NCBI RefSeq assembly: GCF_030272615.1
Contig: NC_081407.1
Coordinates: forward strand, 440,293,213-440,357,212
DNA length: 64,000 bases
DNA from: Cryptomeria japonica
Lineage: Eukaryota > Streptophyta > Pinopsida > Cupressales > Cupressaceae
Direction of reading: 5' to 3'
Shown one piece after another: positions 1-9,630 of this stretch. Numbering within the stretch: the first letter of the stretch is position 1; every line of letters begins with the position of its first letter. The position numbers were made by a program, and so were the translations under genes. A model generated the notes under the pieces. The model did no database searches and was not told where the DNA came from. It saw nothing but the letters and a program-made list of their open reading frames with translations.

Positions 1-700
1 AAAGATGTATCTTTGTTAAGATGGTCTTGCATTATGTTTTTTCTCAGATGTTTGTGTGTTTGTTGGTTTGACAAGTAGTCATTCTTTCAAATAGCTCAAA
101 TGTTGTTTTGTGTCTAGTTAGATGTTTATGTACAAGGAATAATTTTATTGCAATGTTTTTTATTGATGTTGATGTTTTCTAAATGTTTTTGGGCTTTTGG
201 TTTTTTTGAATGTTTTTGCTCTTTCTTCAGGACACTTTATGAATGCTTTTGGTATTTTTAAGATTTTACAAATGTTTTTAGATTATTTTAGGATATTTTT
301 TGAATGAGTAACTTAGCTAATCACTAGGATTGAGAATCCACTCCCATCATTAGAACAAAGGTTTCCCCCAGCTAGGTATCAATGTGAAAGCGTGATGCGA
401 GACACATGAGGCAATAACCCTAATTGCATATCAATAAAAAGCCATGGTAGGTATGATGGTATGAATGGATGTAGGGATGTGATTGCAACAAGTCTGAAAG
501 ACAATGGAGCCGTAGTCTTTACAAGTGGCGACTGTTTACTAGGTTTTCACCACCATACTTATCCAAGATGCCACAGAAGTGATTTTTACCATTTGGACAA
601 ATGATTTTTCTTTACTATGTTTTTTCTTTTTACAGGACTTCATCTAAATGTTTTTGGTCTTTTTGATATTTTATGAGCCTGATGCTTTGCACAAAATTAT
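1..700 (-). other. Non-coding 3' tail of the Tat fragment
   Basis: No gene. Positions 120-330 and 600-660 carry about ten copies of a short T-rich word (AATGTTTTT on the plus strand, A-rich in element sense), comparable to the A-rich stretch after the integrase of the complete Tat element at 29750-29900. Positions 345-380 resemble 30080-30110 of that element in reverse orientation (shared word CCTAGCTRGGGG). Confidence 0.55.
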
Positions 701-2240
701 GTATGGAACTTTTTGAGATGCATGTTATTGAAGGGATCTGCCAGTGGTTCTCCTCTAGAAGTTGCTAACTGATATGCCCCAGACCCGAAGACGATAGTGA
801 TGACATATGGACGCTGCCAATTGGATTCAAATTTGCCCCGATGTTCTCAGTTTGGTTGATTATGAGGATTCTCTTTGAGAACCAGATCTCCTATCTCAAA
901 TGTGTGAGGTCTGACCTGATGATTATAGCTTCTGCTCATTTGTTGCTGATATGCTTTTAGGTGATTATAACTAGCCTGCCACTTCTCATCAAGTAGTTCT
1001 AAGTCCTAAAGATGTGAGACCTAATATTATTCATCATTGATTAGATTGTGTAAGGAAACTTGCAAGGATGGTAATTCAACCTTAATAGGCAAGATAACTT
1101 TTGTGTCATAAACCAAAGAGTATGGGTTGCACCTATAGGGTTCAAATGCTAGTTCGATAGGCCCATAGTGCAGGATTCAGATGAATGTGTCAATCAGGAC
1201 TAGCATCATTGACTATCTTCTTTAAGATCCTGAGGATATTCTTGTTTCAGGGCTCTGCTTGACCATTTCCTTGTGGGTGATATGGGGTGGAGAAATGGTG
1301 TTAGATATGAAACTTATCATAGAGTTCAAGGACATCCTAATTTTTTAAGGGAAGCCCATTATCTATGATGATAGACATGGGTACACCATACTAACAAATG
1401 ATGTAATTAAGGATGAATGAAGTGATCTTCTTGTCAATGACTTGGGTGAGTAGAATGGCTTGGATTCACTTTGTGAAGTAGCGGTAATGATGAATTTATG
1501 GCTACCTGAGGATGATGGATGGATTTTACCCACAAGGTCAAGTCCCCACTGACAAAAGGGCTATGGTGTTGTGATGGGTTGTTGCTCTTGCACATGTGCA
1601 TGTATCAAATCCCCTTGTACTTGACATTTCTTGCATTTTCTGACAAAGTAGTATGAGTCTTTTTCCATGGAGGGCCAATAGTATCTTGATCTCATGATTT
1701 TCTTAGCTAATGAAGGGCCACTTGAGTGAGCCCCACATATACCTTCATGTACTTCTTCTAAAGTTAGAGTTACCTCACCTTTCTCTAAACATCGAAGGAG
1801 AGTACCATCAAGACTTCGTCGGTATAGGGTTTCAGCAATGATGGTGTATCAAGCGGTTTGGCATATAAAGGTTTTGCATTGTTTGTTTGATTAATTTGGT
1901 GGAAGGGTTTGGTCACGTAGGTAGGTGTAAAACTCACCATACCATGAGGAATCGGGACCGATGAGTTGACATACCATCTCAGATTCTAGGATATCATAAG
2001 CGAAGATCCAAAGTTGTTCAACCAAGAACTCATAGTGTGTTGAGTTTTGTGGAAGATCAATAAGAGAAGCTATAGTAGCCATTACATTTGCAGCTATGTT
2101 TTGTTCTCGCAGAATCTGATCAAAGGTGATGGTTGTGAATAACTCTTTAAAACTATCAACTATTTTCATATAAGCATGATTTTTGTTTGACCCATAGGTT
2201 TTTTGTCCTTGCACATCAAGTTTTATTTTCCGATGTGCAA
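1..2240 (-). mobile_element. Truncated Tat-clade Ty3/gypsy retrotransposon, 3' part
   Basis: Read on the minus strand, this segment holds the end of an RNase H domain, then an integrase, then an A-rich non-coding tail, which is the order seen at 28200-31450 in the complete Tat element. It is cut at its 5' side near 2240, inside RNase H, and continues past the left edge of the window. No LTR is visible. The boundary at 2240 is inferred from where the protein match stops. Confidence 0.8.
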
Positions 2241-2253
2241 GTTTCTTAGGCAT
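702..2253 (-). pseudogene. pol: pol fragment: RNase H C-terminus and integrase
   Basis: The first 120 codons (2253-1891) are open and match the second half of the extra RNase H plus linker of the Tat element at 28240-28520, sharing EFLVE and YTYLRD. Downstream on the minus strand an integrase is readable across many stops and several frameshifts: the second catalytic Asp is in IIIDNG near 1370, the catalytic Glu is in PQGNGQAE near 1265, and the C-terminal GAYQLAT region is near 760. The catalytic Glu is kept, unlike in the Tat copy at 29180. The upstream catalytic half of RNase H, the reverse transcriptase and gag are absent. It cannot encode a working enzyme. Confidence 0.75.
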
Positions 2254-3217
2254 GCATGTCAGGGTTTTTTCCCCAACATGCGGTTTTGGTTTTTGTATGA
2301 GTTAAGTGCAGGACAGGATTTTTTCCCTGACCTGCTAGTCATTCTTCATGTAGGTCAGGGTTTTTCCCCCATCCTGCACAATGCACACTATGCATTAATT
2401 GAATATTGTTAACCTTTTTAAATGCAGTTTTAGTTTTATTTTTGTCATTTGTAAATTGTGTTTTTGCTGGTCACTTCTTAGGGTCTGTGGTTTTTTCTCA
2501 AGCAAGTGCAGAAACTTATGATTTTGGCACTCGTAATCATTTTCTTCCAACCTCCTATAGGTTTTAGGTATTTTTCATCATGCCTATTGTTTTTTTTAGG
2601 TTGTTCCTTCCTATTTATGTCATTTTTTGCATGATGGGGTTTTAAGACCTCGATTTTATTTTTCCTCCAATTTGTAGGTCGGGTTTCTTGACCCTACCTA
2701 CAAATTCATGGCCATATGGTGGTGGGTTTTATTTTTTGACATCTTTGGTTCATGTTTATGCCCTATGCACATCAATTTTTAATTTTTGACTTGCATGATA
2801 GCCTGGTTTCAAGTCAAGATTTAAATCCTAACTTGTGGTGTTGCCCTTCCTTAGAAACGTTCATGTTGGGTTTTATTTCTCAACATGAAGGTTGGATATT
2901 CCCTAGGTGCAGGTCGGGTTATTTTTTTCAACCTGCCGGTTGATTTTATTGATCCAACATGTCGAGTTTTAAAACCCGACATGTTGTCCGACCTGCCAAA
3001 AGTTTTTGCTTCTTTTGAGCTACATGTCAGGATTTATTTCTCGACATGCAGGATGAGCTTCCACCTAGTGCAAGTTAGGTTTTAAAACCCGACCTGCAAA
3101 TGATGTTCTACCAATCAACATTTCAATTTCCTTGCACTATCTGTAGATCGGGTTTTTAAACCCGATATGCAGTTTTGATTCTTTCAAGTGCAGGTCAGGT
3201 TTTAAAACCCGACTTGC
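2254..3217. repeat. Cluster of about twelve degenerate palindromes (potential hairpins)
   Basis: Palindromes of 26-34 bp with TTTT/AAAA or T-rich centres lie at 2254-2281, 2308-2335, 2350-2377, 2671-2704, 2810-2835, 2861-2888, 2909-2936, 2955-2986, 3023-3048, 3070-3097, 3141-3172 and 3190-3217. The best has left arm CAACATGTCGAGTTTT and right arm AAAACCCGACATGTTG (15 of 16 pairs). Outer arms differ between copies while mostly keeping pairing: CATGTTG with CAACATG, CATGTCG with CGACATG, GTAGGTCG with its near complement. The sequence between units is unrelated, T-rich and of variable length. No coding frame or known element explains it. Confidence 0.85.
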
Positions 3218-4074
3218 TGATTTTCACTATTTTTTATTCCTAAGACATTTTTTCCTTCTGGTTCTGATTTTGATCAATGAAGGCGTGATTCTGATGATGC
3301 TAACTCTATGAATAGTGATTTTTGGTGTTGAAGTGCAGTCCTTTGGCAAATGTCTGAGCCCTCTCCAAGCAAATCCTTGGGAAAGAAAATGAAGTACAAG
3401 TTGTAGTGTCCCTCCTGGACTTTCATTTTGATTTGCATACAGATAGATTTATTTAGACTTATGATGGTTATTTGGATGGATGTTTATGACTCTTATGCTA
3501 TTTTGAGATGGTATCTATGATACTAGAACCTTATGTGGACTCAAGGTATTTGTGATGACTCTTTATGATTGGATACTTTTATGATTGATGATGCGAGACA
3601 TATTATATGATATTAGATTCTTATGGATGTTGATTTGGTATCTCCTAGATGGATGGATTTATGACTCGTGGATTTACATATGGTTATTATTTATGTGGAT
3701 TATGAGTTTGATGATGAAACTAATCCTACTTTATGGTGATGATTATATTTGTTGTTTTGATATTATATTGCATAATTGTCTTCACGAGTAGAGAGGATGC
3801 CATATCACTCATTGTGAGTGAGATATGTCATCATGATTCTCTATCACTTGTCCATTTATTATAAGGTATATGCATTGTATATGTCGTGTTGGCTTTTGAT
3901 GCAGGTTTGTAGGTACCAGACATCGACTCTACCTAGCCCCATAGGTCTGAGCGTGTCTTTATCCCAATGGCAAGTTGTCAGAGATGGCATAGTTTCCCTC
4001 ACAAACTCTTGGTCTAAGATGTATACCTCATTATCTCATCTTGATGTTCTTCTTGTTTGATCTTCCTTTAGGGT

Positions 4075-4150
4075 TAACTAAGAGATGTGGTGTATTGGTT
4101 AAGTCTCTTATATCTTGTTTCATAGGTCATGAGGTCAAATCTCTAGGGCT
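4075..4150 (+). repeat. tRNA-derived SINE-like head
   Basis: An A-box-like sequence TGGTGTATTGG at 4088-4098 is followed 33 bases later by a B-box-like AGGTCAAATCT at 4132-4142, then a T-rich tail (4148-4162). The spacing is that of an internal RNA polymerase III promoter. The cloverleaf arms are poor, so a functional tRNA is unlikely. Call rests only on the two boxes. Confidence 0.35.
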
Positions 4151-4204
4151 TCTTATTTTTTTTAGTCATGGCTTGATTATTGGCTTTATTTCATGATTGG
4201 ATTA

Positions 4205-4480
4205 TTTATTTTAATTAAGAATTTAATTTAGTAATTAATTAATTTAATTTAATTTATTGATATTTAATTGAGCTTTATTTATTGTTTAAATATTTAATTT
4301 ATTTAATTTATTGTTGAGATGACTTTTATTTATTTATTGTCTTTTAATTTAATTATTTATTTGAGTTCTATTTATTGTACTTTATTTTATTTATTGGTGT
4401 TGATATTAATAATGATAATTAATTATAAATCATTATGTGGGAATTATTTAATAAAGTATGGGTAAATAATATTATTTTTA
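4205..4480. repeat. AT-rich low-complexity tract
   Basis: Built from irregular TTTAATT, ATTTATT and AATTAATT words; no unit is conserved enough to call a tandem repeat, and no gene is present. Confidence 0.7.
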
Positions 4481-5356
4481 CCTACCGTCTAATTTTGAGG
4501 AAATATTTGTATTTCCCAATTAGTTGTCATATCTGTACTAAGTAATTGAATTTGATTTATTTCTACCTACCTTTATATTTGATTGGTCAGCATGATTGGG
4601 TAGGTAAGAAATATATATCTATATTATACCTTTTACAAATTTTGTAAGGTACGTATGATATATGGTTTTTGGAATTTTTCTATTGGTCGAGAAAATGATA
4701 GTCTTAAATTTAATTTTTCTATTTCTTTTGGCTTGCTGGTCTGTGCAAGGGTTAATTATCTGGCATATCTTTGCATAAGGATTTTCGAATTGGATTTGGA
4801 ATTTGGATTGTGATTTGGATTTTGGAAGGCTCGACATTTTCAGATTTCTTCTTCAATTTTGGTTTTGTGAATTTCAGGTTGGTGGCTCTTACTTCTGCAT
4901 TTTCTTTCCAGAAAAGTTTGTCTTCTCCATGTCTGCAATTCTTGAATTTGATTTTCTCTTGGAGTTTGATTTGATTGTGGAAATGATTTTCATTAGTGAA
5001 TTTTAGTTGTTGTGCAAGTTTGAAATGGGGGAAGTGCAGATTTGGCTTTCTAAGTTCCTTGTGAATTATTGTGTTTTCACTATGAGTGTTCTATGGAAGT
5101 GTTGATCTTTCCTTTCACTTGTCTTACATGTTTTTAGACCTTGTCTATCTTGTTTGATTTCCTTCTTGTTGTTGGTTACCTTCGTCTATCTCTCCTATGT
5201 GGTTTTGGCTCCCATTTCTCAATTTTTGATTAGTGGGTGAGAGATTTTCTTCTGCATCATTTTACCAGGAAGCATGAGATGAATATGTTGATGGCCTATG
5301 ATGATATTTTGATGTTTTAGACCTCATGTGTTTGGTATGAGAGTTTTTTTAAACCC

Positions 5357-5690
5357 CTAAGTCTTCCTGAGATCCTTCCTAAGCCATATGCCTTTGTAAT
5401 GAACTGATCTCTGCACTTTTACCAGAAACACCATGCAAACTACCAAAAATGCCACCCTACATACTAGGAACACTGCCATACATGCCAAGAATTCCACTAT
5501 TTGTACCATATGCTTTTTCAAACTGACTAGGAGAGCTGAGGTCTTGATTTGTAGATTCAACCATATTGACCAAGAACACCACCCCAGACACCAAAAACAC
5601 CATCATACTGAACAAAAATGCTGCCATACATGCCATAAATGTTACCATACCTACCAGTAATGCTACCCTAAGTTTCAAGAAACTTGAGTT
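5357..5690 (-). pseudogene. Decayed remnant encoding a Gly/Tyr-rich segment
   Basis: On the minus strand one frame (about 5667-5560) reads as short Gly/Tyr/Phe repeats such as GRYGNIYGMYG and GVFGVWGGVLGQYG, then hits TGA. Shifted by one base, the frame continues with a Ser/Gln-rich stretch and again GILGMYGSV and GGIFGSLHGVSG, broken by TAG at 5458-5460. Tyr-Gly periodicity on both sides of the frameshift suggests one ancestral coding segment, such as the low-complexity tail of an RNA-binding protein, captured in the LTR. The longer hydrophobic open frames over the same bases are frame shadows. I cannot name the source gene. Confidence 0.35.
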
Positions 5691-6220
5691 GTCTCGGGGG
5701 TCTTCAGAAGTTAGTTTTTAGCTTGTTTGAGTGCACGTTTTGTCTGTGTGAGTACTCTAGAGGCTTGTGTAGTATGTATTGACTTTTTCATAGTTGATTA
5801 TGATGTTTTTTTATCCCTTATGTTGTTTCATGTTCTCTAGTAAGAAGGTTCATACCTTACCAACGAGGTGATTCATATGCGATTTGATGCTCCAGCGAGA
5901 GGGAGAATGCCTCGTTGTTGAAGGATTGATTTTATGACTCCAAAGGGATTTTTTATGCCTCACTATTGAGGATTTGATGTTATTTGTACCTCTTTTATTA
6001 TTTTCATCCATGATTGTCTTATTTTGATGTTGCATTTGTGAAGGTCTCCTTCCTTGAGTTGACCCTTGAGTCCTTGTTGCTTAGTTTGTATTTAGTTATT
6101 GTTGTGGCTATTGTACCTTCTTGAGAATTCATGATGGTGTTATTTGTTCATTTTATTTGTATCTTTACCCTATGGCCTTGGTTCATGGATGGGGGAGTGG
6201 GCTCTTGCATGTGTTGGTTC

Positions 6221-6284
6221 TGTTGGCAAATGCACACTCCAGTGAGAAATTGTAGGTGATTGAAGGTTTTGTCATTGATGGAAA
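6221..6284 (+). repeat. Solo LTR, left piece
   Basis: Begins TGTTGGCAAATG and matches the first 64 bases of the LARD-minus LTR (as read on the minus strand from 7223). It is preceded by GGTTC (6216-6220), the same five bases that follow the right piece at 13717-13721: a perfect target duplication. The missing middle resumes at 12987. Confidence 0.88.
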
Positions 6285-6807
6285 TGTTAGGGTTCCCACA
6301 GATACTGAGAGGGGGGGGGTGAATCAGTATCTGACTGGTAATGTAATTTTCTTGAAACTAAATATGCAAAACATAAAGTAACAGTATACCAGTATGCAAG
6401 AATTAATGTAAATAACAGAATCAAAAACATCCACATGAAAAGAACACCATAACACAAGATGTTTAATGAGGAAACCCAGTGTGGGAAAAACCTCGGTGGG
6501 ATTTGTGACCCACAATATTCACTTACTGGCCAATAAGAGAATATTACTTACAATGGGGGCCTGCACATGCAGGAAGGCCAACTGCCTAGAGCACACTGCT
6601 CAATAAGAAGTCACACTGACTTACAATGAGGATTTACACAAATCCAATATTCTGTACTACTTTACAATAGCATCTTCAATGCTAGATTCAGTACTGGTTC
6701 TTGCTCTGTTCTTTACATATACCCTTGACCTACAATTCGCACATTAGGTCTGCCTTATAATTTATTTATGCTTCCTATCTGTATCCTACAAATGACTACA
6801 ATGATCT

Positions 6808-6817
6808 CTTTTATATA
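6808..6817 (-). promoter_or_regulatory. TATA-like box in LARD-minus 3' LTR
   Basis: TATATAAAAG on the minus strand inside the LTR; the same sequence is at 12629-12638 in the 5' LTR. Its position in the LTR fits a U3 promoter, but no start site can be shown from sequence alone. Confidence 0.45.
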
Positions 6818-6994
6818 CAAGAGTCATTTTACAATTTGCCAAGTCGGCTTACAATAATAAACAAAATATTACATATCAAAAATCCTATCGGCCTCAGTGC
6901 CAGTATACATATTTCCTTCTGTGCCGGTGTACATCTTCTGTGCCAGTGCCGGTGTAGATTGATCTTGCTGAAGTCGGTGCACTATCTTGTTTGA

Positions 6995-7168
6995 ATAATG
7001 CTTTGCCAATATAATGTCTTGCTGGTGCCATAGGATTGCAAGGTTGCCTGTGTAATGCTTTTGTCAGTATAATGTCTTGTCGGTGCCATAGGATTGCAAG
7101 GTTGCCTATGTAATGCTTTTGGCAGTATAATGTCTTATCAGTGCCATAGGATTGCAAGGTTTCCATCA
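6995..7168 (-). repeat. 58 bp tandem repeat, three units
   Basis: Units start near 6995, 7053 and 7111 (plus-strand word TAATGCTTT) and share GCCATAGGATTGCAAGG. The 5' LTR has only two units (12817-12931). Confidence 0.85.
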
Positions 7169-7224
7169 ATGACAAAACCTTCAATCACACACAATGTCTC
7201 ATTGGAGTGTCCATATGCCAACAA

Positions 7225-7235
7225 TCTCCCCCTTT
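7225..7235 (-). promoter_or_regulatory. Polypurine tract of LARD-minus
   Basis: AAAGGGGGAGA on the minus strand, separated by one base from the 3' LTR start TGTTGG. This is the expected primer for plus-strand DNA synthesis. A second near copy, AAAGGGGGAG, lies at 7340-7349, also preceded by GATGCC. Confidence 0.85.
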
Positions 7236-7639
7236 GGCATTGATGGCAACACTCATGAGAAATTTCAAAAGGATATCCAAAAATGTGAGAGCTCCCCATA
7301 AGCATGTGATCCCTGCGTTTTAAATTTTCTCATCTACTACTCCCCCTTTGGCATCAATGACAAAGGTTAGTAGATTTTGTAGTTGTACCAATTCATAACC
7401 TCAACCTTGTAGTTGGGTAGTTATTATCTGAAGAATATCTCCCAAAATTAAGTTTATACCATCCATAAACTTCTTGCTATCTTTTATTGTTGTCTCAGTT
7501 CTGTATACTGTACCGGTGAGATGCTGCAAGTGCTTTGCCAGTGTTTTGTTTCCCTATGTTAGTGCCACTGAGATTTCCTTCTACAAAGATGCTAAATAGT
7601 CCAATCTTGGACTTAGTTTAGATCTCAAGAATTTTGCCT

Positions 7640-8432
7640 TGTTTATTATTTTCTCTTTCTCTCTTTCTAATTTGAGCAATTCTTCCTCAAAATTTGTTAT
7701 CTTTTCCTCAAAAGCTAATAATGTATCAGGTGAGTTAACAAAATTATCTGCAAGTTTATTGATCTCTTCCTATACCTTGCTCATATTTTTGTCTACATCT
7801 ATGGTCAAAAAGTTTATCTTACAAGTGTCTTTGTACAGAGTTTTGTGCTCTTTCAATAAATTGGACAGTTCTGGTAGAAGTGTGTCAAATTCCCTATTAC
7901 ACTTCTTTATTCCTTCCTCAAAGAATTTATGTTTCTCTTTTTCTACACTTTTCTTTATAGATTCTACCTTTGTTTGCTCAAAATTTCCAGAAATACATTT
8001 ACAAAGTGTATCCAACTGGCCTAAAGAATCTTTGTTGGCTATATTACAATTGGGAGCTATTGATTTCAAAATTGGAATTGAATCATCTATCACTTTATAG
8101 GCTTGTGAGCTATAATCAGTTATTTTCTTGATAGATTCAAGCAATACCTCTATTACATTTGATGGTGACCCAACAAACTGAGTGCCGGTGGAAGTGACCA
8201 TGCTAGTATTGACCTCTGGTAGGTCTGTTTGTGTCTCCATCTCTTTAAGCACTGGTTTTCTTGCATCATTTCTTACCGATGGCATCTGTTCTAGAGCCTT
8301 TAGCTCTGTTGGTTTCTCTGTTTGTGTTCTAGATTCCATCTTTTTCTCTGAATCTACTACTGGTTGCTCTTTGTTTCTTGTTGTCGGTTGCTCTTTGTTT
8401 CTTGATTTATCTGTTGTATCCTTATCTACCAC
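7640..8432 (-). pseudogene. LARD ORF2 C-terminal part, coiled-coil and charged
   Basis: The open stretch 8432-7770 encodes 220 residues. The N-terminal 100 are low complexity and rich in Glu, Lys, Thr and Gln (a repeated TTRNKEQP motif); the rest is heptad-like helix (QTKVESIKKSVEKEKHKF). The frame continues past a TAG to about 7640, still Glu/Lys-rich. It is entered by a frameshift from the preceding frame near 8432. No enzyme motif is present. It ends about 400 bases before the polypurine tract. No counterpart is visible in LARD-plus, which is cut at 36257 before this point. Confidence 0.55.
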
Positions 8433-9630
8433 TATTTGATTTTCTGAGTATCAGCATTCACAGTATATAGGACTTTAGGATTAGGATTATTATCCTCTGT
8501 GTCCATACTCTTAGTTGTCGGTTGATCTTCTACAGTTGCTGTTTTTACCGATGGAGTATTTAAAGGAGGTGGGGGTAAGTTGTCTCTAATCTTGATACTT
8601 GGTGGTCCACCAACTTTACCTTTCCCTTTATCCTTGTCCTTCTGATATACTAGAATGGGCTTGGGATTCCTATTTTCTTCTTGTTTTTCTTTTTCAACCA
8701 AGAATGTATCCCAACCATTTTCTATTTCCTCTGAAACTTCTGTAACTCTACCTGCCATTAGTGAAATTTACCAGTGTGCAGTGGAAAAAACTTTCTAGTT
8801 GGCCTGAGCTATCAGATCATCAATTTCCTTAGGTGAGTTAACCAGGTATACTGCAAGTAGTTTTTCTATTTTAATTTTATCATCCAATTCAATTATTCCT
8901 TGCCTTCTAGCCTCAAGTCTTTTATATAGTTCATCAGGAATTTCATTTAGGACTTGCAATAGAAACTTTTTATACATGTCCATGTGTAATATGACACTCT
9001 CTTCAACTTGTCCTTTCTCATCATCTGATAGGGTGTCATATATTTTCCCTATGTTTTTGAATTTTCCTTCCTCTGTGATCTCATTCAATAATATGTCAAG
9101 AGGGGCCAAGTCAGTGTTTGTCTTCTTCTTCTTTTTGGGGGCCAACTTCTTCTTAGGTATGGCTTTCTTGACTGGAGATCTCATGGCTTGTTGCTTCTAT
9201 CTTGTCCTTCTAGGTGAAGGAGTGGTTACCAGTGAGGGGTCTCTTTTCCTAACAACTCTTTTGAAAGTTGCTGGCATATCTCCTTCTGAGGAAGTATCTA
9301 TAGGTGATAGATGAGTTTCAGGTTGTTGGGCTGCCAACTCATCTTTTGTTATGTCGGTTTTCTTTAATACATCTTCCTTTATGGCTTTTGCTTGTCTGGT
9401 TCCTTTTCTCACAAATGCCTCAACCTTTTTCACTCTCTTTTTAGATTAAATTTGACTTTCAATGGTCTTAGCACTACCAAATACTTCTTCCTTTGGTTCA
9501 TTGGGGGCTTCCAGAAGTGCTTTGGCATAAGTTTCCACTATGTGGTCATCTGTTTCATACCCCATCTCTGTTACCCAGACAGTCCTTGGGATGACTACTT
9601 CCATCCAGATCTCATCCTTTTTTATTACAA
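8432..9630 (-). pseudogene. LARD ORF2 middle part, basic linker and helical domain
   Basis: One frame runs through 9630-8432 with stops at about 9450, 9197, 8795 and 8765. It starts with a segment containing PRTVWVTEMGYETDD, matched at 35305-35360 in LARD-plus (PRTI, then ITELGYEVDD). A basic region follows (KKAIPKKKLAPKKKKK, 9175-9120), then a helical block with SDDEKGQVEESVILHMDMYKK, matched in LARD-plus at 35925-36005 (DDEQNEIEEAFLLHIGIYKK), then MAGRVTEV, matched by MMGRVNEV at 36213. Conservation across two diverged elements in opposite orientation supports a real protein. Function unknown. Confidence 0.6.

Larger units (their letters stand above)
3402..6220 (+). repeat. Chromo-1 5' LTR, first part
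   Basis: Non-coding. It starts with TGTAGTGTCCC and ends at the target duplication GGTTC (6216-6220) of the inserted solo LTR. It contains a SINE-like tRNA-derived head (4075-4150), an AT-rich tract (4205-4480) and a decayed Gly/Tyr-rich coding remnant (5357-5690). The rest (3402-4070, 4640-5350, 5700-6215) shows no recognisable gene; small open frames there have no domain and no conserved start. Confidence 0.6.
6285..7223 (-). repeat. LARD-minus 3' LTR
   Basis: 939 bp, bounded by TG..CA on the minus strand, next to the polypurine tract. It differs from the 880 bp 5' LTR mainly by carrying three rather than two copies of a 58 bp unit. Conserved short palindromes lie at 6560-6573 and 6589-6601. 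Confidence 0.92.

Noticed and set aside
525-542. TGGCGACTGTTTACTAGG as an Ogre-type primer site
   Set aside because: It is on the plus strand in a minus-strand element, only the first eight bases match, and no LTR end precedes it.
2254-3217. CRISPR-like array
   Set aside because: Units are palindromes with variable arms, spacers range from a few to about 300 bases, and the rest of the window is plant retroelement DNA.
5357-5678. Two hydrophobic minus-strand open frames that look like membrane proteins
   Set aside because: They are shifted readings of the Gly/Tyr-rich remnant; the Val/Phe/Leu pattern comes from reading the same short repeats in another frame.
7639-8100. Plus-strand 153-codon open frame rich in Ser, Phe and Leu
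   Set aside because: Antisense shadow of the Lys/Glu-rich coiled-coil part of LARD ORF2.
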